Origin: Sva-07 sp963707515
Lineage (GTDB): Bacteria; Actinomycetota; Acidimicrobiia; Acidimicrobiales; Ilumatobacteraceae
NCBI GenBank assembly: GCA_963707515.1
Contig: CAVPQI010000001.1
Location: 1,426,001-1,490,000, forward strand
Length of the DNA stretch: 64,000 bases
Direction of reading: 5' to 3'
The notes under the pieces are model-generated. The model searched no databases. It was not told where the DNA came from and was given only the letters and a program-made list of their open reading frames with translations. The position numbers and the translations under genes were made by a program. Of the stretch, positions 44,183-53,023 are shown piece after piece. Position 1 is the stretch's first letter, and each line of letters begins with the position of its first letter.

Positions 44183-45019
44183 ATGGAGCCAGCAGCGGTT
44201 GCTCGGGCGACGGCAGCCACGAGCTCGCTTGCGTCGGCGATGGGTCTGGCGGTCGACGACGCGATCGTCCTGCAGAACTCGAACCGTCTCGTCGTGCGGC
44301 TCGTGCCATGTGATGTGCTTGCTCGGGTCGCGGCTCCGGTTCGCCGGAATCATGAGGGCGCCTCCTTCGAGCTGGAGATCGCCCGGCAGCTCGATGGAGC
44401 CAATGGCTTCGTGGGTGCCCTCGACCCGCGGGTGGAACCGGTCGTCCACGTTCGTGATGGTTTCGCCATGACGTTCTGGCGCTACTACGAGCCGCTGCCT
44501 GCCGGTGGCATCACGCCGGACGAGTACACACGGGCGCTCGAGGGGCTGCACGCCGAGATGCGCCGGCTCACGGTGGCGGTACCCCACTTCACGGATCGAG
44601 TCGATGAAGCACTGGCGACCGTCGCGGACCACGAGCGGAGCCCGGACCTCACCGTCGATGACCGGGAGCTCCTCACGACCACATTGCGGCGCCTGCGGCG
44701 GACAGTCCTCGAGCGCTCCGTGAACGAGCAACTGCTCCACGGCGAACCACATCCCGGCAACGTCGTGAAGACGGCGGACGGCCTTCGCTTCATCGACCTC
44801 GAGACGTGTTGCTCGGGACCCGTCGAGTTCGACATCGCCCACACGCCCGCCGAGGTCGGTCGCCGCTACACGGGGGCCGATCGGCTCCAGCTACGCGACT
44901 GCCGGACACTCGTGCTGGCGATGATCGCTGCGTGGCGAGCAGATCGCGACGACGAGTTCCCGAACGGGCACGAGCAGCGCGACGCGCTGCTCCGAGCGAT
45001 ACGCGCGACTACGACGTAG
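44183..45019 (+). CDS. Phosphotransferase family (APH-like kinase) protein
   Basis: 278 residues starting immediately after the upstream stop. The catalytic loop is LLHGEPHPGNVV (HGxxHPxN) and the metal-binding motif is LRFIDLETCC, the APH/choline-kinase pattern. The usual N-lobe lysine region is present only in diverged form (NRLVVRLVPCDVLARV). The small molecule phosphorylated is unknown; resistance function is not implied. It overlaps the convergent SRPBCC gene by 11 bp. Confidence 0.85.
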   Translation: MEPAAVARATAATSSLASAMGLAVDDAIVLQNSNRLVVRLVPCDVLARVAAPVRRNHEGASFELEIARQLDGANGFVGALDPRVEPVVHVRDGFAMTFWRYYEPLPAGGITPDEYTRALEGLHAEMRRLTVAVPHFTDRVDEALATVADHERSPDLTVDDRELLTTTLRRLRRTVLERSVNEQLLHGEPHPGNVVKTADGLRFIDLETCCSGPVEFDIAHTPAEVGRRYTGADRLQLRDCRTLVLAMIAAWRADRDDEFPNGHEQRDALLRAIRATTT

Positions 45020-45506
45020 CGGGGACCGCGAGGATGGCCTCGATCTGGCCGAGTGCTTGCACCATTCCTTCTTCCTGGCCCATCTCGATCAGCTGGTTCA
45101 TCGCCTCGAGCGAGGTGAAGTGGGAGGTGATGTCCATCACCGTCTTGCCGTCACGCTCGTCGAGCGTGACGACCATCCTGCCGGCGGGCATGTCCTCGTT
45201 CCGCTGGCCGGTGTCGTCGCCGAATCCGTCCTTCACCTCGAGTCGGCGGGGCGGGTCGATGGCGATGACCTCCCACCAGCCGTAGAACTTCTCGCCCTCG
45301 GGGCTCGTCATGTAATACGTCGCTTCTCCGCCCGGCTCGAAGTTGTGGTCGACGAAGGTGGCCGGATAGGTCGGCGGGCCCCACCAGCGTTCGAGCTGGC
45401 GAGGGTCTGCCCACAACTGCCACGCCCGTTCGACGGTCGTGTCGAGCTCCACGATCATCGTCATGGTGAGCTGCTCGGGGTCCTTGTGCACGTGTGTCAC
45501 GGTCAT
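45009..45506 (-). CDS. SRPBCC / AHSA1-type ligand-binding protein
   Basis: 165 residues from the ATG at 45506, which overlaps the stop of the upstream ArsR gene (ATGA). AHSA1 features are visible: LDTTVERAWQLWADPRQLERWWGPPTYP and FYGWWEVIAIDPPRRLEVKDGF. ArsR plus AHSA1 pairs are a common two-gene module. The ligand is unknown. Confidence 0.88.
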   Translation of the reverse strand: MTVTHVHKDPEQLTMTMIVELDTTVERAWQLWADPRQLERWWGPPTYPATFVDHNFEPGGEATYYMTSPEGEKFYGWWEVIAIDPPRRLEVKDGFGDDTGQRNEDMPAGRMVVTLDERDGKTVMDITSHFTSLEAMNQLIEMGQEEGMVQALGQIEAILAVPATS

Positions 45507-45853
45507 CGGGTGTCTCCAATCTGGTCGTCGGCGAGGATCTCGCCCATCCGTTCGATGCGGCCACGCCACACCGCCTCCAATGCGTCGAGCACTCGGTTGG
45601 CTCGGCGAATGGTCTCGACGTCACCGCGAACGATCTGTTCGCGCCCTCGGCGTTGTTTGGTCACGAGTTGCGCCGCTTCCAACACCGCCACGTGCTTCTG
45701 CACGGCGGCGAAGCTCATGGGGTAATGACGGGCGAGCGCGGAGACCGAGTACTCACCTGCCAACGTGCGCACGACGATGTCGCGCCGCGTGGCATCGGCG
45801 AGGGCATGGAACATCCGATCGACCTGTTCGTCCGTCAGCACATCTACAACCAT
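45503..45853 (-). CDS. ArsR-family HTH repressor
   Basis: 116 residues starting at the ATG at 45853. The winged helix reads FHALADATRRDIVVRTLAGEYSVSALARHYPMSFAAVQKHVAVLEAAQLV. There are no metal-binding cysteines (no CxC), so it probably senses something other than soft metals. It is co-transcribed and translationally coupled with the SRPBCC gene. A perfect 24-bp palindrome sits over its start codon, so it most likely represses itself. Confidence 0.9.
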   Translation of the reverse strand: MVVDVLTDEQVDRMFHALADATRRDIVVRTLAGEYSVSALARHYPMSFAAVQKHVAVLEAAQLVTKQRRGREQIVRGDVETIRRANRVLDALEAVWRGRIERMGEILADDQIGDTR

Positions 45854-45865
45854 ATGGTTGTAGAT
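45842..45865. promoter_or_regulatory. Perfect 24-bp palindrome over the ArsR start codon
   Basis: ATCTACAACCAT (45842-45853) is followed directly by its exact reverse complement (45854-45865). The start codon of the ArsR gene is the innermost triplet of the left arm. A dimeric ArsR repressor bound here would block initiation, and the transcript may be nearly leaderless. Confidence 0.75.
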
Positions 45866-45990
45866 AACCACAGATCGTGTAGCGACGCAAGGGCGTTCTG
45901 GGCCACCCGAGCCACCATCTGTGGCCGGATTCCCACCCCACGTGGCATTCGACGTACTCTCCGCGACAGCGGGCACGAGAGGAGCGGTCG

Positions 45991-47827
45991 ATGGAACGCG
46001 ACGTGTCAGCGCGCCAAACCGAGCGGAGGCGTCGGCCGTCGCGCGACGATCCGCTGCCTCGGGAGCGGCCTCGTCGAGCGCCGCACGGTGGCGACGAGCC
46101 CGCCCGTGCGGTTGGCCGCGTCGACATGGGCAGCCCCGCTTCGCAGTCGTTCGGTCGGCCGTCGGCAGGAGCAGTGCGGATCCGACGAGCCGTGGTGGCG
46201 CCGGCCCACGATGCTGCGACGTCGTCCGCGAACCGGACGGGGATGCCAGACGGGTTGAAGGCTGGCCTGGAGCAGAGGTCGGGGATCGATCTGTCGTCCG
46301 TGCGGGTCCGACGGAACTCGTCTGCTCCGGAGCGTCTGGGTGCGTTGGCGTTCACTCGCGGCACGTCGATCGAGCTCGGGCCGGGCCAGGAGCGTCATCT
46401 CCCCCATGAGGCCTGGCACGTCGTGCAACAGCTGCAGGGCCGGGTGGCGCCGACGGGTCGTCCCGCCGGTGTGGCAGTGAACGACGACGCCCGACTGGAA
46501 GCGGAAGCGGAACGAGCGGGCCCGCTCGTTCAACGTGCGCCGAGAGCATCGTCACCGCGACCGTTGGCGCAGGCGACGGCACCATCCGACGTCGTCCAGC
46601 TGCGTGTCCCCGGGTTCGACGACGTCAACGGTCCAGCGGATGTGCCGGAGGCCTGGGTGACCGCGTTCCTCCAGGACGTCACGCACCAAGAGACCCACCT
46701 GTCGACCCACGAGATCCTGGCCGCCCTCGACGGCGGAGTCCTCCCCGACGGCGTGGCGTTGCAGCATGCCGGCAACCATTTCAACGTCACGTTCACGGCA
46801 GGCCCTGACGACCCGGTCATCACGGTGACGACGACAGCGGACGGGAACTGTGCAGCGCACGCTGCGCACGCCATCGTGTCGCGGGCGCAGATCGCCGAGT
46901 CCGTCGACGCCTATCAAGCACCTGGCGACTACGTCGTCGGTTTCCGCGCACAGGCGCTCCTTGCCCTGACCGGCGACCATGCCGCGGTCCGTCAACGCAT
47001 CTTCGGTCAGCTCGACGAGAGCGCGATGCTGCCGACGACCGGCTTCGGTCCGCGGCTGATGGGGCTCCTTTCGCCGGTCGCCGAAGAAGCGCAGCGGGCA
47101 CTCCTCGCGCCGGTGCCCGAGGCGGAGCTGATCGATGAGCTGGTGCTCGACGACGACATCGGGGCCGACAGCTCGGATGAGGACGCGCCGTCGATGTCGG
47201 GAGGCATCACGTTCGAGCAACTCAAGCAGTACGAGGAGAGCGGCACGTATGCGTTCCGGTCGCTCAACGACAGCGGACGTCGCGATGCTGCGAGTGAACA
47301 AGGGTCTCGCGCCGTTGGGGAGTGCCGGTGCGAAGAACGCGAAGTTCATCACCGCGCACATCAAGCAGACCGCCAAGACGGGAATGATCTCGGTCGCCAG
47401 ATCGGCGTCGGGATCCCGAGGTTTCCAGTCCGGCTACGTCGCCGTCATCAAGCTGGCCGGCCTCGAGTACTTCACGACCGACGAGATCGTCACGGCACTC
47501 TCGTCGGGGACCGACGTCGCCGACACCGACATCGCCAACGTCAACCGTGCCCGCGAGATCCTGATCCGGGGTGCCATCCCGTTCGGCAACGTCGAGCGCT
47601 GGTGGAGCGGCGGCTTTCCAGTCGACACGTCGGGCTACGACGCGTCGAGGAAGAAGCGTCTCGACGGCAAGAAGGAGAAGCCGAAGAAGGAGCCCAAGGT
47701 CAAGTGGACGAGGCGCCACCAGCAGCGCTACGAGACCCTCATGACGAAGCGAAACTCGGGAGAGCCGATGAAGACGAAGGAGGAACACGAGCTCGACGAG
47801 CTCATCAGGAAGAAGCCGCGGGCGTGA
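45991..47827 (+). pseudogene. Orphan DUF4157 (eCIS-core) protein with novel C-terminal cargo, one frameshift
   Basis: From ATG 45991 (GAGAGGAG ribosome-binding site) the first 80 residues are basic and disordered. DUF4157 spans about 85-175 (GIDLSSVRV...ALAFTRGTSIELGPG) with the HExxH motif HEAWHVVQQLQG (139-150). A linker ends in SDVVQLRVPG near 207. The cargo region contains TTTADGNCAAHAAHAI (DGNC at 284-287), which recalls the OTU-type cysteine-protease motif. The frame shifts near 47,265-47,290 and goes on with LRVNKGLAPLGS to a Lys-rich end (stop at 47825). DUF4157 proteins are often effectors of contractile injection systems; no such system is in this window. Confidence 0.7.
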
Positions 47828-47842
47828 CTGCGGCCGGCTCGC

Positions 47843-48405
47843 TCACTCGACGAGGCAGAACTCGTTGCCATCGATGTCGGCGAGCACGATCGCGCCGACG
47901 CAGCGATGCACACCGTTGTCGAGTCGTGTGGCCCCGAGGCGAAGCAGTTCCTCGACGGCGTCGTCGGTTGCGGTGCCGGTTGCCGGCGCGAGGTGAAGGT
48001 GGATGCGCTCGCGGTCGGACTTCGCCATCAGTGGCGGCCCGCTCCAGGTGATCTTCGGGCCGTCACCGGTCGGTGCCTGGATCGCGGTCTCGTCGTCGTG
48101 ATCCCAGACCAGCGGCCAGCCGAGCGCGGCGCTGTAGAAGTAGCCGAGGTCCTTCGTGCCGTCGCAGTTCACGGCGCCGAGGCGCGGGCAGCTGGCGAGG
48201 AAGCGGTTGCCTGGTTCGATGACGCAGAACTCGTTGCCCTCCGGATCGGCGAGGACGACGTGATCCTCGGCGCTCGTCTGGCCGACATCGACGGGTCGGG
48301 CGAGTCGGGGTCGACGACGCGCCATCCCAGCGCCCGCTCCCAGAAGTGGGCGAGCGCCACCGGGGACCCGGCATCGATCACCACGGCGACGAGCTCGACC
48401 ACCAT
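47843..48405 (-). pseudogene. VOC (glyoxalase/bleomycin-resistance fold) protein, frameshifted
   Basis: The start is at 48405 (VVELVAVVIDAGSPVALAHFWERALGWRVVDPDSP). The frame shifts near 48,280-48,300 and resumes as VVLADPEGNEFCVIEP. Two vicinal-oxygen-chelate modules are present, each ending in a GNEFC(V/L)(I/V)E motif with the metal Glu. Substrate unknown; many such proteins have no assigned reaction. Confidence 0.75.
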
Positions 48406-48409
48406 GTCG

Positions 48410-48984
48410 TCAGTCCGACCTCGGAGTCGGCACGGGCCGGTACCGCAGGGCGATCGACCCCGACCGGAAGTCCTGACGATCCACGAGTTCGAGTTCGATG
48501 CGCTCGCGCAGACCGGCGAGCAAGGTCGGGCCGTGCCCGGCGAGAACCGGCTGCACGACGAACTCGTACTCGTCGATCAGTCCCAGGTCCGCCAACGCCA
48601 GCGGCAGCGTCACGCCGCCCACCCACAGGCCCTCGCCCGGCTCATCCTTGAGGCGCCGAACCGCGTGCTCCACGTCGCCCTGCACCAGCTCGGCATTCCA
48701 GTCGACCGCATCGAGCGTGCTCGACACGACGTACTTCTTCGCTTGGTCGATCCCTTCGGCGAACGGGATCTCCCACTCACCCATCCAGTCAGGCCACGCG
48801 CCGCGCCCGGGCGGCGCCACGCGGACTCCATCATCTCGTAGGTCACCCGACCGAACAGCAGCGCATCGGCTCGTTCCATCTCGGCGGTCCAGTAGCGCAT
48901 CGACTCCTCATCGGGCGGCACCCCAGCCTCGTGATGGCAGCAGCCGTCGAGCGTCGTGTTGATCGAGTATCGAAGCGGTCTCAT
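48410..48984 (-). pseudogene. Dihydrofolate-reductase-fold / RibD C-terminal family protein, frameshifted
   Basis: The start is at 48984 (MRPLRYSINTTLDGCCHHEAG). ADALLFGRVTYEMMESAW is the family's central motif. The frame breaks near 48,805-48,830 and continues with IDQAKKYVVSSTLDAVDW and LWVGGVTLPLALADLGLIDEYEF. YyaP/YwjB-type reductases use NADPH on unknown substrates. The VOC gene is 5 bp downstream on the same strand. Confidence 0.78.
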
Positions 48985-49030
48985 CTCGTTGCACTCCTGT
49001 GATCCGCGGTGAGGAACCAAGTGTGGCTGC

Positions 49031-50105
49031 TCAGGACGGCGACGATCCGCCACATTCCGTTCCCAAGGTCAGGTTGGCGAACGTGACGATCGCGTCGGTG
49101 ACGGCGTGAACGCGCAGGGACTGGAAGAAGTCGAAATTGTGGTGCGCGCCAGGGAGTTCGGCGTACACGACGGGTCGCGCCGAGACCGAAGCGAGTCGGT
49201 CGGCGAAGGCGCGTGCGTCCTGACGCATGACCAACGTGTCGAGTGCGCCGTGGACGATGAGGAACGGCGGGGCGTCGGAGGTCGCGCACGCGCCTGCGTC
49301 GCCGTAGTAGCCGGACAGGCCGATGACGGCCCGGACGGAGCCACCTGACAGCGCCGCTGTTGCTGCGAGGTTGGCGCCTGCCGAGCCGCCGGCCACGAAG
49401 ACCTTGCCAGGGTCGGCGCCATGGGTGGCAGCGTTGTCGTGCACCCAGGCCATGGCGGCGCGGGCGTCGGCGAGTTGTTCCGCGTCACCGGTGCGGAATT
49501 GCCTGCGTCCGGCGCTGACACACACCCACCCGTCGGCGGCCAACCGGTAGAGCAGCGGGCGGGCGCCGAGCATCTTGCTGCCGAGCGAATGGCTCCCGTG
49601 GAAGAAGATCAGGACCGGTGCCTCGGGTCGCCGGTGTCGGCGCGACAGGTACACGTCGAGCCGATGCCCGCGGCGGTGCGATGGCAGGTACCTGACGTTG
49701 CGGACGCGACGCACGTCCGGTCGCCACGAGATCATCGGCAGCACCAACCGCCACCACACCACCCGGGTGGCGCGGGGTGCTGCCCCGGGCACGTACGCGG
49801 TCTGGAACGCCGCCGCCAGTCCGCGGCGGGCCGACCGGGCGCGCACGGCGATCGTCACCAACAGCGCAGCTCCGACGACGGTCAGGCCGGCGACCACCCA
49901 CCACCACGGTCCCGATGGCGGACGAATCAGCGTGCCGGCGGTCCCCGCCACCAGCCACAGCAGGCCGAAGAACGGCATCTCGTTGATCCACCACGCGGGC
50001 CGCGAACTGCAGGTTGAACGGCGATGAACGTGTGGGCATCGGCGGCCACAGCGCCACTGCGGCGAACAGTGTGAGTATGAACGCCGTGTTGAAGGCGACG
50101 GTCAT
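49031..50105 (-). pseudogene. Membrane-anchored alpha/beta hydrolase (esterase/lipase family), frameshifted
   Basis: A first hydrophobic segment from the ATG at 50105 (NTAFILTLFAAVALWPPMP) joins, after an indel near 49,990-50,000, to two more membrane helices (PFFGLLWLVAGTAGTLI; WWWVVAGLTVVGAALLVTIAV). The catalytic domain follows: VLIFFHGSHSLGSK, nucleophile VFVAGGSAGANLAA, Asp in HGALDTLV and His in GAHHNFDFF. As sequenced, a 315-residue frame starts at 49978. The enzyme probably faces the periplasm or cytoplasm from a membrane anchor; its ester substrate is unknown. Confidence 0.78.
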
Positions 50106-50162
50106 GCACGACCTCGGTCTGCATCGGCGATTGCGGCCGAGCGCCGAATCGACGAGCGCCAG

Positions 50163-50549
50163 TCAGTTCGCGGTCGGGTGGATCTGCAGGTCGCCGCCGA
50201 ACGGACCGCTGAGGACACGAACGACCAGCTGACCGTTGGAGAGCGCGCCTTCCATGCCGGACCCGTACCCGGGTGGGATGTCGAGCTCGCGTTCGTAGCC
50301 GCCGTATTCCCATTCGTGGATCGCGTACTCGCGGGGTCCGGCGCTGCGCAGTTCCGCGCAGATCCGCAGCTCGCCGTCGCGCAGCGTCAGGGTCACGTCG
50401 CGATCGGTGACCGCCGGCAGCGGCGCCACGATCACGAAGGCGCCGGGCGTCTCGTATGCGTTCACCGGCACCCGCTGCGGGGCCATCGATCGGGCTGTTT
50501 CGGCGGTGGTCGCTCGCACTTCGTCCACCGTCGGTCGGTTGGAGCTCAC
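50163..50549 (-). CDS. Hsp20/alpha-crystallin family small heat-shock protein
   Basis: 128 residues from a GTG at 50549. The alpha-crystallin domain starts at PVNAYETPGAFVIVAPLPAV and contains TLTLRDGELRICAEL and ERELDIPPGYG. The C-terminal I/V-x-I/V motif appears as LQIHP. It is an ATP-independent holdase. The gap upstream contains three copies of GTCGACCCCT-like 10-mers (50581-50610). Confidence 0.82.
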   Translation of the reverse strand: MSSNRPTVDEVRATTAETARSMAPQRVPVNAYETPGAFVIVAPLPAVTDRDVTLTLRDGELRICAELRSAGPREYAIHEWEYGGYERELDIPPGYGSGMEGALSNGQLVVRVLSGPFGGDLQIHPTAN

Positions 50550-50580
50550 GGCGCCACGGTACGCACGTCGACGCACGCGT

Positions 50581-50610
50581 GTCGACCCCTGTCGACCCCT
50601 GTCGACTTCT
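50581..50610. repeat. Three head-to-tail 10-bp units GTCGACCCCT
   Basis: GTCGACCCCT, GTCGACCCCT and GTCGACTTCT lie head to tail between the Hsp20 gene (leftward) and a lipoprotein gene (rightward). The 10-bp period puts all units on one face of the helix. This may be a regulatory site or simple slippage; no known heat-shock operator is recognised. Confidence 0.45.
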
Positions 50611-50677
50611 GCCGGCAACCTCCGACTGGCCGCCGCCGGGACGGGCCTGGTCATCGGGCAATCGGTACCGTGGCGCG

Positions 50678-51946
50678 ATGTGGCGGATCTCGGTCATGGT
50701 GGTCGCGCTCGTTGCCGCTTCGTGCACGGCACGCGGCGAATCGCCCGAACGCGCTCGCCCGGACGAACCCACCGCGGTCACGTTGCCGGACGGCACCGAG
50801 GGCCCTGTGGCCTCCCCGCCGCGGGATGACTTCGGACCGTTCGTCGATGTCGCGACCGATCCATTCTTCGAGCGCCGGAGTCGTCCACTGTTGGCCGCCG
50901 ACCCGAAGGAGAGCTGGACGATCACCGTCGATCGCGTGACCGTTCCGTTCGCTGGCGCGGTCGCTGACGTGATCCTCGTTCACACGATCACTGCTGATCG
51001 TGACCATGCGCTCGTCGCACACAGCCGTGCCGACGGCGGTGTCGTGTGGAAGTTCACCACGGATGAAACGATCGGTCTCGTGAGTGTCGTCGAGGACAGC
51101 GTGTTGGTCACGCTGGCCGTCGGCGAGGAGCTGCGTGCCGTCCTGCTCGACGGCGCGTCGGGGGACGAGATCCCACTTCCGAGCGACGACAACCTCGGGG
51201 GTCGAGGAAACCGCATCGAAGCGTTCACCACCGGCTCATGCAGTGTTCGACACTATGAACCGACGAGTGGCGCGCTCGTCGGCGAGTTCTGCCCGATGTC
51301 GGCTGGCGGGCCCGAGACCTTCGTCGGCCGAGTGGGCGACTCGGTCATCGAGGTCGATCCACTCGACCTCCAACCTGTGTCCGACCCGATTCCGATCGAC
51401 AAGATCTCCGAGCAGCGGAGCGTCATGGTCTTCGGTGACACCGTTGTGGCCTACAGCCTGTCCGCGCTCAACATCCTCGATCGCAAGGGTGAGATCGTCA
51501 CGTCGCTGCCCGATCCCGGCGACCTCACACTGACAGCCGCCGGGCCCGGCAGCGATGTGCTGATCGTCGACGACTATGGGCAAGCGATCGGGGTCGATGT
51601 GCGAACGCTGAACCCGATCTGGGAGCGACCGATCTTCGTCGCTCCGTTCGGTGTCGTCGACGGCGAGGTCATCGGCGCAACCCGGCCGCAGACGTCCGCC
51701 ACCGATGAAGCGTCCACCGAAGTGTTCTCACTCGACACGGGCGAGACGAAGTGCGTGATCGGCGCGGAGGTCGACATGGCCGAGAACGGCTTCTACGAAC
51801 CCCACGGTGTGGCGTACGACCTCGGCTGTGTCGAGCGCTGGACGATCGATGCAGGCGACGAGGCAAAGGTCCACGTCATCGATTCCGGTGTCGTGACAGC
51901 TGAGTCGGCTGACGACGGCACGACCGAGATCCGCTTCTTCTCCTGA
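50678..51946 (+). CDS. Lipoprotein with PQQ-like/WD-type repeat domain
   Basis: 422 residues from ATG 50678. The signal peptide ends in the lipobox LVAASC. The mature part is a repeat-rich beta protein: ALVAHSRADGGVVWKFTTDETIG, AVLLDGASGDEIPLP and VRTLNPIWERPIFVAPFG resemble PQQ-like beta-propeller blades (pattern D...G...W). No catalytic residues are recognised. It is the last native gene before the acyl-CoA dehydrogenase target site. Confidence 0.72.
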   Translation: MWRISVMVVALVAASCTARGESPERARPDEPTAVTLPDGTEGPVASPPRDDFGPFVDVATDPFFERRSRPLLAADPKESWTITVDRVTVPFAGAVADVILVHTITADRDHALVAHSRADGGVVWKFTTDETIGLVSVVEDSVLVTLAVGEELRAVLLDGASGDEIPLPSDDNLGGRGNRIEAFTTGSCSVRHYEPTSGALVGEFCPMSAGGPETFVGRVGDSVIEVDPLDLQPVSDPIPIDKISEQRSVMVFGDTVVAYSLSALNILDRKGEIVTSLPDPGDLTLTAAGPGSDVLIVDDYGQAIGVDVRTLNPIWERPIFVAPFGVVDGEVIGATRPQTSATDEASTEVFSLDTGETKCVIGAEVDMAENGFYEPHGVAYDLGCVERWTIDAGDEAKVHVIDSGVVTAESADDGTTEIRFFS

Positions 51947-51967
51947 CCCTCGGTCAGCCCGACCGAA

Positions 51968-52049
51968 TCACTCGATGCGCAGGCCCGAGATCGCCCGGCT
52001 GATGACCAGCTGCTGGATCTCGCTGGTGCCTTCGAAGATCGTGTGGATC
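51968..52049 (-). repeat. Duplicated 3' end of the acyl-CoA dehydrogenase gene (attachment-site copy)
   Basis: This 82-bp stretch encodes IHTIFEGTSEIQQLVISRAISGLRIE-stop in pieces IHTIFEGTSEIQQLV and ISRAISGLRIE, the conserved C-terminus of acyl-CoA dehydrogenases, with nothing of the gene before it. It matches 61,420-61,501, where the full gene ends. The part nearer the element (52,001-52,049) is identical apart from two single-base indels in the other copy. The last codons differ only synonymously. It is the displaced original gene end left by integration of the element. Confidence 0.85.
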
Positions 52050-52153
52050 AAGCTCTCGGAGTTCGCATTTTTCGCCTCGCGCGTCGATGTCGCCGTGACC
52101 AGGCGTTTCGCGAGCGGGCGATTTCGATCCGTGTCATCAGTTCCAGTCGTTTG

Positions 52154-52237
52154 TAGGGACGAAAGTAGGGATGAGCCCATTTTTCGGCCACTTCGATTTC
52201 GCGACGTCCCTACTCGAAGATCGAACCGTAGGGACGA
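52154..52237. promoter_or_regulatory. Arm-type repeats at the left end of the element
   Basis: TAGGGACG (52154-52161), four bases, then TAGGGATGA (52166-52174). An inverted CGTCCCTA lies at 52205-52212 and TAGGGACGA at 52229-52237. The same pair with the same 4-bp spacing occurs at the right end. Repeated short motifs inside both attachment sites are typical arm sites of tyrosine integrases. Confidence 0.65.
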
Positions 52238-52330
52238 CCTGGTCAACGTGTGTGGTGGCTGGCTGAGACGCGATCTTCTGGCGATCGACGGACCTCCCGA
52301 GGCGCTCGCAGCCAATTGGTACCGTGGCAC

Positions 52331-52555
52331 ATGGCGACGAGTGGGCCGCAGTCGATCCCGGGCGTGACGCTGCGAGAGGCATACCGCTTCGAATCACGCA
52401 GCGGCGACGGAGTGATCGAAGGAACCGTCTTCAAGAAGCCTCCCGGACGGATCAACTGGGAGGCGCGAGTCGACAACACAAGGATCGTCGAGACCGCTGA
52501 GACCAGACGTGAGGCGGTCGAGCGGGCGATCGCCAGCTTCCGCGCCGGCCGATGA
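52331..52555 (+). CDS. Small hypothetical protein
   Basis: 74 residues from the ATG at 52331. The sequence (GVTLREAYRFESRSGDGVIEG; then INWEARVDNTRIVETAETRREAVERAIASF) has a beta-strand-rich start and a helical end, somewhat like small HicB-type or double-stranded beta proteins, but I do not recognise the family. It is the first gene inside the element, on the strand facing inward. Confidence 0.5.
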   Translation: MATSGPQSIPGVTLREAYRFESRSGDGVIEGTVFKKPPGRINWEARVDNTRIVETAETRREAVERAIASFRAGR

Positions 52556-52600
52556 TCGTGCTGCAGCGCATTGACTTCGATCGGACTTGCGCAGGGGGCG

Positions 52601-52912
52601 ATGGCGGTCGATGACGCCGACCTCGAGCGCATCTGGTCAGCGGTTCCCCTTGCCGACGTCGTTCGAAGGCACGTCGAGCTGCATCAAGTGGGCCGCAATC
52701 TCGTCGGTCGATGCCCCTTCCACGTTGAGCAATCACCGGGCTCGTTCAACGTTCGCGAGGAGACGGGCCACTTCAAGTGCTTCGGATGCGGGGTCGGCGG
52801 CGAGGTAGTCGTGTTCGTGATGATGATCGAGGAGATCGAGTTCGACGCCGCCGCCAAACTGCTGGCGACCGAAGCTGGAATCGAGCTGCAGGGACTCAAT
52901 GAAGACATCTGA
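52601..52912 (+). CDS. CHC2 zinc-finger mini-protein (DnaG N-terminal domain only)
   Basis: 103 residues from ATG 52601, preceded by AGGGGG. It matches the N-terminal zinc-binding domain of bacterial primase: DDADLERIWSAVPLADVVRRHVEL, then CPFH...HFKCFGCGVGGEVVVF (CPFH and CFGC ligands). No TOPRIM polymerase domain follows; the gene stops at the domain edge (GLNEDI). Stand-alone CHC2 proteins occur on mobile elements, and may assist element replication or bind DNA (inference). Confidence 0.8.
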   Translation: MAVDDADLERIWSAVPLADVVRRHVELHQVGRNLVGRCPFHVEQSPGSFNVREETGHFKCFGCGVGGEVVVFVMMIEEIEFDAAAKLLATEAGIELQGLNEDI

Positions 52913-53023
52913 TTCGGTAGCCACGGTTCGACGTGCACCAAGCCCGGATGGTCGGCGGCGCCCTGTCTCGCACCTTGGCTTGGGCGTACTTCGGAACCGC
53001 TGTCGTGCGGTGGGCGTCGAACG

